Assembly: GCA_026647295.1 (NCBI GenBank)
Contig: JAPKHB010000219.1
Location: 1-6,626 of the forward strand
From: Planctomycetota bacterium
Lineage (GTDB): Bacteria > Planctomycetota > PLA2 > JAEUHO01
Reading direction: 5' to 3'
Length of the DNA: 6,626 bases
Shown here one piece after another: positions 1 to 6,626 of this stretch. A model generated the notes under the pieces. That model had not been told where the DNA came from and made no database searches. It was given only the letters and a program-made list of their open reading frames with translations. The position numbers and the translations under genes were made by a program. Position 1 is the first letter of the stretch; every line of letters begins with the position of its first letter.

Positions 1-122
1 ATCGCTCCGAGGATCGAGAGATCGATGTGTCCGCCCCGGATCATGGCAAACGAGTCGGCCGAGGAGAAATAGGAAGTGCCCGGGATTTCCGTGATCGTTT
101 GCTTTCCTGCGTTGATGAGGTA
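1..122 (-). other. CoA-transferase subunit B (ScoB/PcaJ/AtoA-like) internal fragment, N-terminus missing
   Basis: In the 974 frame, positions 122 to 3 read LINAGKQTITEIPG, then YFSSADSFAMIRGGHID, then LSILGA and out of the window. This is a characteristic conserved stretch of subunit B of 3-oxoacid/acetoacetyl-CoA transferases (family I), normally roughly residues 70-110 of a ~215-residue protein. What should lie upstream is absent: the glycine-rich GIGIP region and the SENG motif with the catalytic glutamate that forms the CoA thioester. The unrelated coiled-coil protein takes its place in the same frame. G+C is about 57% over 1-120 against ~70% just upstream in the gene. Codons such as GCA, GGA, CAA, GAA, ACT, TAT and TTT cluster here and are rare elsewhere. 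Identity as a CoA-transferase piece is firm; whether it is a real remnant, a fusion or an assembly chimera is open. Confidence 0.8.
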
Positions 123-974
123 CTTCTCCTCGGACACCTCGACCCGGGTCGCCGTCGCGAAACTGATGACCGACCCGCCCGTGGGGCCGTTGGCCAGCAG
201 GGGATCCTTCTGGGCCCGGTCCCACTGCTCCTGCTGCTTGGGGTCGAGCAGGCCCCGGGCCCGGCCGAACGCGTCCTCGCGGATGCGCTTCTCCGCCTGC
301 TCGTAGGTCTCGTTCAGCCCGGGGATGCGCCCCTTCTTGAACTTCTGGATCTTCGCGACGTCGGGGAAGGCGAGCGAGATCGCGCCGTCGGTCCCGCCGA
401 TCTTCGTGGTGCGCGGCTTGCTGATCTCCTCCCAGAGCTCGCCGTCCTCGTTGGGGATCCGGAAGACGTCGTCCAGGTCGCGCCGCGCCCGGTCCAGGAT
501 GTCCTGCATGTCGGCCTTCTGGCGGCCGTCCAGGCCCAGGGCGCTTGCGGCCTGGTCGAGGCTGAAGAAGAAGTCGTGCCCCGCGACGCGGCCGCGCGCC
601 GCGGGCAGCGCCTCGCGCGCCCGGGCCTCTTCCTCCAGGCGTGCGATCGTGGCCTGCTGCGCGTCCACGCGCTCGGCGAGGGCCTTGAGGCGTTCGGCCA
701 GACCGGCGGGCGGGCGGGTCGAGAGCCCCACCGGGGCGTCGTCGGCCGCCCCCGCGCCCGCGGGCGTCCCCGGGGCGGAGAGGGGCTGCCAGGCGTCGCC
801 CGCATCCTCGGTGAGGGCGTCGACCCGCAACCCGAGTTGGGCGAGGCGGCCGGCGTCCTGCGCCTGGGCCTGGGCGAGCGCATCGAGCCGCGAGCCGAGC
901 GAACCGGCCTCCACGGCGGCGTAGACGGCCGCGGCGGCGGCGAGCAGGGCGAGGGCGAAGGTGGCGCGGGACAT
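1..974 (-). CDS. Putative exported/anchored coiled-coil protein, fused in frame to a CoA-transferase fragment (partial, runs off left edge)
   Basis: I do not recognise the first 280 or so residues as a named family. The frame is open from the ATG at 974 to the window edge (324 residues, no stop). Residues 4-24 are an Ala/Leu-rich hydrophobic stretch after MSR, so a signal peptide or N-terminal membrane anchor is likely. Residues ~25-55 and ~92-125 look like coiled coil (LAERLKALAERVDAQQ), joined by a Pro/Ala/Gly-rich linker (~64-90). Residues ~135-262 form a charged, helical domain ending in LLDPKQQEQWDRAQKDPLL; a helical bundle with an 'LxPxQ'-type motif loosely recalls Spy/CpxP-like periplasmic proteins, a weak resemblance only. 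The start is supported by GGAGG six bases upstream. From about residue 285 the sequence becomes CoA-transferase subunit B, in a different codon style. The gene's own C-terminus is therefore probably near residue 280, and the fusion may be a rearrangement or assembly join. Confidence 0.6.
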   Translation of the reverse strand, partial: MSRATFALALLAAAAAVYAAVEAGSLGSRLDALAQAQAQDAGRLAQLGLRVDALTEDAGDAWQPLSAPGTPAGAGAADDAPVGLSTRPPAGLAERLKALAERVDAQQATIARLEEEARAREALPAARGRVAGHDFFFSLDQAASALGLDGRQKADMQDILDRARRDLDDVFRIPNEDGELWEEISKPRTTKIGGTDGAISLAFPDVAKIQKFKKGRIPGLNETYEQAEKRIREDAFGRARGLLDPKQQEQWDRAQKDPLLANGPTGGSVISFATATRVEVSEEKYLINAGKQTITEIPGTSYFSSADSFAMIRGGHIDLSILGA

Positions 975-980
975 GGGCGT

Positions 981-985
981 CCTCC
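981..985 (-). promoter_or_regulatory. Ribosome binding site of the coiled-coil protein gene
   Basis: GGAGG on the minus strand lies six bases before the ATG at 974. It fixes this start for a gene that lacks recognisable homology at its N-terminus. Confidence 0.6.
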
Positions 986-1011
986 GGGCAGGTCCCCCCT
1001 CCCGGCCGGTC

Positions 1012-1017
1012 AGCCTA
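1012..1017 (-). promoter_or_regulatory. Possible -10 box (TAGGCT) upstream of the coiled-coil protein gene
   Basis: TAGGCT fits the loose TAnnnT form of a -10 element and would give a leader of about 30 bases before the ATG at 974. No convincing -35 hexamer lies 16-18 bases upstream. It is one of very few AT-containing hexamers in a gap of 121 bases that is otherwise nearly all G and C. Weak call. Confidence 0.2.
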
Positions 1018-1081
1018 CGGCGCCCCCCAGGGCCACGCCCGCCGGGGCCCGGGCGCGGGGCCGGCCGGCGCGGGCGGGTCC

Positions 1082-1095
1082 GCGCCCCGGGGCGC
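1082..1095. repeat. 14-bp perfect palindrome directly after the operon's last stop codon
   Basis: GCGCCCCGGGGCGC is its own reverse complement and abuts the TAG stop of the biotin carrier gene (1096-1098). The rest of the gap (975-1081) has more self-complementary G/C runs. A stable RNA structure here could protect or end the operon message. There is no T-tract, so it is not a standard intrinsic terminator, and chance in such GC-rich DNA is a real alternative. Confidence 0.3.
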
Positions 1096-1638
1096 CTACC
1101 CCGCGTCCTCCGGGGGGGGCTCCAGGCGCACCAGGCGCGCCCCCTTCTCCACGGCCTCTCCCGGGGCGACGCGGACCTCGGACACCACCCCGTCGTGCGG
1201 GGCGCGGATCTCGTTCTCCATCTTCATCGCCTCCAGGATCAAGAGCGCCTGGCCGTCGCGCACGCGGTCGCCGGGGGCGACCCGCACCTCCTTCACCACC
1301 CCGGGCATCACGCTGGTCACCTCGGCGCCCCGCCCGCGGGCCTTGGCCTTGCCCGTCGCCTGGCGGGCCAACCGCGTGCGTTCGTCCTCGATCCCGACCC
1401 GCACCTCGCGGTCGTGGAAGGAGAGCACGGCCGCGCCGTCCTCGAAGCGCGCCGCGTAGGTGACGCTCTGCCCGTCCATGAGCAGGTTGAGGAGGCCGCT
1501 CGGCCCGACCGAGGCCACGTCCACGGGGTGCGCGGCCCCGTCCACCCGGACCTCCAGCCGCCCGTCGGGGCGGGTGAGGATCTCGACCTGCCGCTCCCGG
1601 CCCCCGTACGTCGCGAAGTAGCGCGTGCCGCGGCTCAC
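1096..1638 (-). CDS. Biotin carboxyl carrier protein subunit of acyl-CoA carboxylase (BT-like region + biotinyl domain)
   Basis: A 180-residue carrier subunit that holds the biotin which shuttles carboxyl groups between the biotin carboxylase and the carboxyltransferase encoded upstream. Residues ~110-173 are the biotinyl (lipoyl-like) domain. EAMKMENE places the biotin-accepting lysine at K139, with the usual paired half-repeats VMPGVVKEVRVAPGDRV and VVSEVRVAPGEAV around it. Residues ~5-90 (GTRYFATYGGRERQVEIL and the following beta-rich stretch) resemble the BT domain that links the two functions in single-chain propionyl/methylcrotonyl-CoA carboxylase alpha subunits. It is thus the C-terminal part of a split alpha chain rather than a plain AccB. 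Residues 91-105 are a basic Arg/Lys/Ala/Gly linker. The GTG start at 1638 overlaps the preceding gene by GTGA and has GGGGAGGG (1644-1651) upstream. The stop is TAG. It is last in the operon. Confidence 0.9.
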   Translation of the reverse strand: MSRGTRYFATYGGRERQVEILTRPDGRLEVRVDGAAHPVDVASVGPSGLLNLLMDGQSVTYAARFEDGAAVLSFHDREVRVGIEDERTRLARQATGKAKARGRGAEVTSVMPGVVKEVRVAPGDRVRDGQALLILEAMKMENEIRAPHDGVVSEVRVAPGEAVEKGARLVRLEPPPEDAG

Positions 1639-3142
1639 GCCGGCCCTCCCCACGCGCTCCGGCCCTGGGCCCGCCACGCCGAAAGGCTCCGTCCGGCGGG
1701 CGCGGCCGGAACGCTCGTCGGGCGCACGCGCCGGTGCAGCGCGAGCGCGGCGGCGACCACCGGCACGAGGTCGTCGGAATCCGCTGGTGGGGGGGCGGCG
1801 TGCTCCAGGATGGAGGTGTCGTAGCGCCCCGAGACGAAGCGCGGGTCGTCCAGCGTGCGCAGGATGAGCGGGATGTTGGTGGTCACGCCGGGCAACCGCG
1901 TCTCGTACAGCGCGCGGCGCAGCCGGGCGATGGCCTCCGCCCGCGTCGGCGCGTGGGCGACGAGCTTCACCAGCAGGTTGTCGTAGTGGAGCGTGACCTC
2001 CTGGTCGGCGTACACGTGGCCATCGACGCGGATGCCGGGCCCGCCGGGGAGCTGGACGGCGCCGAGCACCCCGGTGCTGGGCAGGAAGCCGTGGTCGGCG
2101 TCCTCGGCGCACAGGCGGGCCTCGATGGCGTGGCCCCGGGGCTCGGGCGGGCGCGCCCCGAACGAGAGGGGCAGCCCCTGGGCGATGCGCAGCTGCTCCT
2201 TCACCAGGTCCACGCCGTAGCGCTCCTCGGTGATGGGGTGCTCCACCTGGATGCGCGTGTTCATCTCGAGGAAGTAGAAGCGCCGCCGGGCGTCCACCAG
2301 GAACTCGACCGTGCCGGCGCTGCGGTAGCCGCAGGCGCGCGCGGCGGCGCACGCCGCCGCTTCCATCGCCTCCCGGAGGTCGGGCGTCACGACCGGCGAG
2401 GGCGACTCCTCGATCACCTTCTGGTGGCGCCGCTGGACCGAGCACTCGCGTTCGCCCAGGGCGAGCACCGCCCCCTGGGCGTCGGCCAGCACCTGCACCT
2501 CCACGTGGCGCGGCTCCTCCAGGTAGCGCTCCAGGTACACGGTGCCGTCGCCAAAGGCCGTGACCGCCTCCGAGGCGGCGCGGCGCACGGCCTCGGGCAC
2601 CTCGGCCTCCGCGGCGACGCGGCGCATCCCCTTGCCGCCCCCGCCGGCGGAGGCCTTCACCATCAGCGGGAAGCCGACCTCGCGCGCGGCCGCGAGCCAC
2701 CCGGCCGGGCCGGCCTCGGGCGCCAGCGGCGCGCCGGGCACCAGGGGCACGCCCGAGCCCGCCACGGCCGCGCGGGCCGAGAGCTTGTCGCCCATCGCCC
2801 GCATGGCGGCCGCGGGGGGGCCCACGAACACCTTGCCGGCCGCCTCGACCGCCTCGGCGAAGGCGGCGCGCTCGGAGAGGAAGCCGTAGCCGGGGTGGAC
2901 CGCGTCCGCGCCCGTGCGCTCCATCGCCTCCACGATCCGGTCGATGCGCAGGTAGCTCTCCGCGGGCGGGGCGGGGCCGAGGCGCACGGCCTCGTGCGCC
3001 CCCCGGACGTGCAGCGCGGTGCGGTCGGCGTCGGAGTACACGGCCACGGTGCGGATGCCCAACTCGTGGGCCGCGCGGATCACGCGGACCGCGATCTCCC
3101 CGCGGTTGGCCACCAGCAACTTTCGGATGGCGCGCGGGGCGC

Positions 3143-3146
<4 letters not shown>
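1635..3146 (-). CDS. accC: Biotin carboxylase subunit of acetyl/propionyl-CoA carboxylase
   Basis: ATP-dependent enzyme (503 residues) that carboxylates the biotin of the carrier subunit using bicarbonate. The N-terminal biotin carboxylase domain starts at RKLLVANRGEIAVRVIRA (8-25). The ATP-grasp domain has the glycine-rich loop KASAGGGGKGMR (164-175) with K164, the RRHQKVIEE motif with K243, and the catalytic stretch EMNTRIQVEHPITE (294-307) with E294, R298 and E302. All catalytic residues of E. coli AccC appear conserved. The canonical domain ends near YDTSILE (442-448), where E. coli AccC (449 residues) stops. Here ~55 residues follow, including AAALALHRR and SLSAWRAQGR, which look like the start of the BT domain of single-chain alpha subunits. 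The chain is therefore split within BT, and the carrier continues in the next gene. The GTG at 3146 overlaps the upstream stop by GTGA, with no strong ribosome site of its own, so translation is probably coupled. Whether the complex prefers acetyl- or propionyl-CoA is set by the carboxyltransferase. Confidence 0.93.
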
Positions 3147-4695
<1,549 letters not shown>

Positions 4696-4699
<4 letters not shown>

Positions 4700-5160
4700 G
4701 GGCGGCCCTTCGCCGCCGGGGCGCCGTGCGCGGCGCCGCCGGCCGGAGGCTCGGAGAGCTCGACCAGGACGCCCCCGACCGAGTGCGGGTGGACGAAGGC
4801 CACCCGGCAGCCGCCCGCCCCGGGGCGCGGGGCCTCGTCGAGCGTCCGCAGGCCCTGGGCCTTGAGGCGGGCGAGCGCGGCCGCGACGTCGGCGACCCGG
4901 TAGCAGACGTGGTGCACGCCCTCGCCGCGCCGGGCGAGGAAACGCCCGATCGGGCCCTCCGGGTCGGTGCTGGCGAGCAGTTCGACGCGCAGGCCGCCCC
5001 CGTCGAAGGCGGCCACGCGCACCCGTTCGGTGGGGACCTCCTCCTCGTACAGCAGGGTGAGGCCGAGCACCTCTGCGTAGAGGCGCTTGGCCGCGGGAAG
5101 GTCCTTCACCGCGATCCCGATGTGGTCCACCGGGCCCAGGGCGTCGTCGGCTGCCGGCAC
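4696..5160 (-). CDS. mce: Methylmalonyl-CoA epimerase
   Basis: A 154-residue metal-dependent epimerase of the vicinal-oxygen-chelate (glyoxalase) fold. It converts (S)-methylmalonyl-CoA from the carboxylase into the (R) form used by methylmalonyl-CoA mutase. Two beta-alpha-beta modules are visible, starting at VDHIGIAVKDLPAAKRLY (11-28) and GVHHVCYRVADVAAAL (81-96). The expected metal ligands are H13, E60 (in RVELLAS), H84 and E134 (in VLVELSE). E45, before RVRVAAF, may be the proton-transfer glutamate by position. RVAFVHP and GGVLVELSEP are family hallmarks. After residue 138 comes an Ala/Gly-rich tail of about 16 residues that is probably disordered. The start is GTG at 5160, four bases after GGAGGAGG; the same frame stays open far upstream but shows no family similarity before VPAADD. 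It is first in the operon and its TGA overlaps the pccB GTG. Confidence 0.93.
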
Positions 5161-5164
5161 GCGT

Positions 5165-5172
5165 CCTCCTCC
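5165..5172 (-). promoter_or_regulatory. Ribosome binding site of mce
   Basis: GGAGGAGG on the minus strand, four bases before the GTG at 5160, is the strongest ribosome site in the window. It settles the start of a gene whose reading frame is open for over 1.3 kb upstream. Confidence 0.75.
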
Positions 5173-5185
5173 AGGGGCGGGCTGG

Positions 5186-5214
5186 ATGGTAGCGGGCCCC
5201 CCCGGACCGACCAA
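5186..5214 (-). promoter_or_regulatory. Candidate sigma-70-type promoter for the mce-pccB-accC-carrier operon
   Basis: On the minus strand TTGGTC (5214-5209) and TACCAT (5191-5186) are separated by exactly 17 bases. TACCAT matches four of six bases of TATAAT; TTGGTC keeps only the TTG of TTGACA. Transcription would start near 5179, leaving a leader of about 20 bases that contains the GGAGGAGG ribosome site. Spacing and position are right, but the -35 match is modest. Confidence 0.45.
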
Positions 5215-5223
5215 TCGGGCTTT

Positions 5224-5245
5224 CGCGCCCGCCCGGGCGGGCGCG
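5224..5245. repeat. 22-bp perfect palindrome in the divergent promoter region, possible operator
   Basis: The 22 bases centred between 5234 and 5235 (arm CGCGCCCGCCC and its exact complement GGGCGGGCGCG, no spacer) are fully symmetric. They lie ten bases beyond the candidate -35 box of the carboxylase operon and about 50 bases before the aminotransferase -10-like box. A dimeric regulator could bind here and affect both directions. The local DNA is nearly all G and C, which makes chance symmetry easier, and no regulator gene is in the window. Confidence 0.3.
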
Positions 5246-5294
5246 CGGGCGGGGGCGGCGGCCGGGTCCGCCGCCGGTCTGTCGGAGATCCCCC

Positions 5295-5300
5295 TACAGT
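5295..5300 (+). promoter_or_regulatory. Possible -10 box (TACAGT) for a leaderless aminotransferase transcript
   Basis: TACAGT fits TAnnnT and ends seven bases before the GTG at 5308, so transcription would begin at or next to the start codon. No ribosome site lies at normal distance; the nearest GGAG is at 5283-5286, over 20 bases away. Both facts fit a leaderless mRNA. No -35 hexamer is evident. Confidence 0.35.
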
Positions 5301-5307
5301 AGGCCGC

Positions 5308-6546
5308 GTGAGCACCTCGGCCGCGCTTCCCTCCTGGCTGACCGCGACCCGCCGGGGCCGGCCGGGGGACGACCCGATCTTCGCGCTCAACGCCGAGGCG
5401 GTCGCACGCCGGGCCCGCGGCGAGGCGGTCGTGAACGCCACGCTCGGGGCCCTGCTCGACGAGGACGGGCGCCTGGCGGTGCTGCCCTGTGCCGCCGAGG
5501 CGGTGCGGTCCGTGCCGGCCGCGGAGTGGGCGGCCTACGCGCCCATCGCCGGTCCGCCGGCCTTCCTCGAGGCGGTCAAGGCCGACGCGCTGCGCGCCGC
5601 GCCCCACCTGGCGGCCGCCTGCGCCGCCGTGGCCACCCCCGGCGGCAGCGGCGCGCTGCGCCACGCCATCGCCACCTTCCTCGATCCGGGCCAGGCGCTG
5701 CTCACCTCCTCCTTCTACTGGGGGCCCTACGAGACGCTGGCGCGGGAGTGCGAGCGGGGGCTGGAGACCTTCCCCACCTTCGGGCCCTCCGGCGGGCTCG
5801 GCCTCGCGGCGCTGGACCGGGCGCTCGGCCGGCGCTTGGCGGCCGACGGGCGCGCGCTCCTGATCCTCAACGACCCCTGCCACAACCCCACCGGCTACTC
5901 GATGAGCGAGGCGGAGTGGGACGCGGTCGCGCGCGTGCTCGACGGGCACGCCGCCAGCGGACCGCTGGCGGTGGTGGTGGATGCGGCCTACTGCGAGTAC
6001 GGCCCGGGCGACGGGCTCGCCCGGCCGTTGCGGGCGCTCGAGCCCCTGCTCGGGCGCGTGCTGGTCCTGATCGCCTGGAGCGCGTCGAAGACCTTCACGC
6101 ACTACGGCCTGCGCGTGGGCGCCCTGCTCGCGCTCGTCCCCGACGCGGGCGAGCGCCGGGCGATCCAGGACAGCCTCACCTTCGCCTGCCGGGGCACCTG
6201 GAGCAACTGCAACCGCGGCGGGATGCACGCCGTGACGCGCCTGCTCACCGAGCCGGCGCTGGCGGAGCGGGCCAGGGCCGAACGCGGGGCCTTCGTCGCC
6301 CTGCTGCGCGCGCGGGTCGAGGCCTTCAACGAGGCGGCGCGGGCCCACGGCGTGGCGACGCCGCGCTACGAGGGGGGCTTCTTCGTCACCGTGCCCACCG
6401 ACCGCGCGGCCGAGCGCGCGCGGCGCCTTTGCGACGCGGGGCTGTTCGTGGTGCCCCTCGACGGCGGGCTGCGGCTGGGCCTTTGCGCCGTCGCCCGCGC
6501 CGACGTCGAGCGCCTCGTCGCCGGCGTCGCCCACGCCCTCAAATGA
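5308..6546 (+). CDS. Class I pyridoxal-phosphate aminotransferase, aspartate/aromatic type
   Basis: A 412-residue fold-type I transaminase, close to the ~400 residues of AspC/TyrB. It swaps an amino group between an amino acid and a 2-oxo acid, probably in the cytoplasm. By motif matching to aspartate aminotransferase I place the PLP lysine at K261 (SASKTFTHYGLRVG), the ring-nitrogen aspartate at D225, Y228 two residues on, N193 in HNPTG, stacking W138 in FYWGPYE, phosphate-binding R269, the alpha-carboxylate arginine at R389, and R295 (RGTWSN) at the place of R292, which binds side-chain carboxylates. YAPIAGPPAFLEAV (77-90) and TPGGSGALR (110-118) also fit the AspC/TyrB subgroup. Having both arginines allows dicarboxylic substrates, and aromatic ones are also possible; sequence alone does not decide. 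The usual SNPP is SNCN here. The GTG at 5308 is kept because similarity begins soon after it and the next in-frame starts would cut the N-terminal arm. It is transcribed away from the mce operon, with 147 bases between their starts. Confidence 0.88.
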   Translation: MSTSAALPSWLTATRRGRPGDDPIFALNAEAVARRARGEAVVNATLGALLDEDGRLAVLPCAAEAVRSVPAAEWAAYAPIAGPPAFLEAVKADALRAAPHLAAACAAVATPGGSGALRHAIATFLDPGQALLTSSFYWGPYETLARECERGLETFPTFGPSGGLGLAALDRALGRRLAADGRALLILNDPCHNPTGYSMSEAEWDAVARVLDGHAASGPLAVVVDAAYCEYGPGDGLARPLRALEPLLGRVLVLIAWSASKTFTHYGLRVGALLALVPDAGERRAIQDSLTFACRGTWSNCNRGGMHAVTRLLTEPALAERARAERGAFVALLRARVEAFNEAARAHGVATPRYEGGFFVTVPTDRAAERARRLCDAGLFVVPLDGGLRLGLCAVARADVERLVAGVAHALK

Positions 6547-6626
6547 CCATACGGAAGGTATAGGGGGAGGTAGCCCCGATCCTGGTGGTTGTCAAAACCC
6601 AAGGATCCCGGCGGAAGCCGGAGAAG
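6547..6626. other. Right-edge non-coding stretch with small hairpins
   Basis: These 80 bases after the aminotransferase stop are about 60% G+C, clearly below the coding region before them. An imperfect hairpin pairs GATCCT (6578-6583) with AGGATC (6602-6607), and an inner GGTT/AACC stem. A second pairs CCGGC (6608-6612) with GCCGG (6617-6621) around GGAA. No T-run follows, so neither is a standard terminator. No supported gene start is visible. Confidence 0.3.

Noticed and set aside
27..1463. Long plus-strand open frame (478 codons) opposite the coiled-coil gene and the carrier gene
   Set aside because: It is very rich in Arg, Pro and Gly with no recognisable motif, and lies antisense to genes with clear signatures. 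Long open antisense frames are expected at this G+C content.
1635..1638. Frameshift error breaking a single-chain alpha subunit
   Set aside because: Not fully excluded, but the GTGA overlap with a good ribosome site, identical to the other two junctions, and the known existence of split BC and carrier subunits make a genuine gene boundary more likely.
5161..6534. Upstream extension of the epimerase frame through the aminotransferase region
   Set aside because: Epimerase similarity starts only after the GTG at 5160, which has a strong ribosome site. The extension is low-complexity and antisense to a clear aminotransferase.
6585..6626. Possible start of a plus-strand gene at the right edge (GTG at 6585, VVVKTQGSRRKPEK)
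   Set aside because: Only 14 codons are visible. The GGGAGG upstream is 14 bases from the GTG, too far, and the region is full of inverted repeats.

Overview
The window is about 75% G+C over most of its length, uses GTG as the main start codon, and has almost only G or C in third codon positions. It looks like a GC-rich, non-actinobacterial bacterium. A biotin-dependent acyl-CoA carboxylase with separate biotin carboxylase and biotin-carrier polypeptides, next to methylmalonyl-CoA epimerase, is an arrangement I associate with Myxococcota and other delta-proteobacteria-like lineages, but nothing here fixes the phylum. No RNA gene, CRISPR array, insertion sequence or phage gene was seen.

Layout. 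(1) Positions 1-974, minus strand: one open frame running off the left edge. Its first ~280 codons encode a membrane-anchored or exported coiled-coil protein of unknown function. Its last ~39 codons match the middle of CoA-transferase subunit B, with different base composition, so the frame looks like a chimera. (2) 975-1095: a 121-bp, very GC-rich gap with a 14-bp palindrome just past the operon end. (3) 1096-5160, minus strand: a tight four-gene operon in transcription order methylmalonyl-CoA epimerase, carboxyltransferase, biotin carboxylase, biotin carrier protein. Each of the three junctions is the same 4-base GTGA overlap. (4) 5161-5307: a divergent intergenic region with a candidate promoter for the operon, a 22-bp perfect palindrome and a -10-like box placed for a leaderless transcript on the plus strand. 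(5) 5308-6546, plus strand: a class I pyridoxal-phosphate aminotransferase of the aspartate/aromatic type. (6) 6547-6626: a lower-GC end with small hairpins and no supported gene.

How the genes work together. The operon encodes the two steps after propionyl-CoA. Biotin carboxylase loads CO2 on the carrier's biotin, the carboxyltransferase passes it to propionyl-CoA to give (S)-methylmalonyl-CoA, and the epimerase converts this to the (R) form used by methylmalonyl-CoA mutase (not in this window). This drains propionyl-CoA from odd-chain fatty acids and branched amino acids into succinyl-CoA. The divergent aminotransferase may share control with the operon, but only its position suggests this.

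I found no convincing new multi-gene system. The points most worth checking are the chimeric frame at the left edge, the split carboxylase alpha chain, and the divergent control region.
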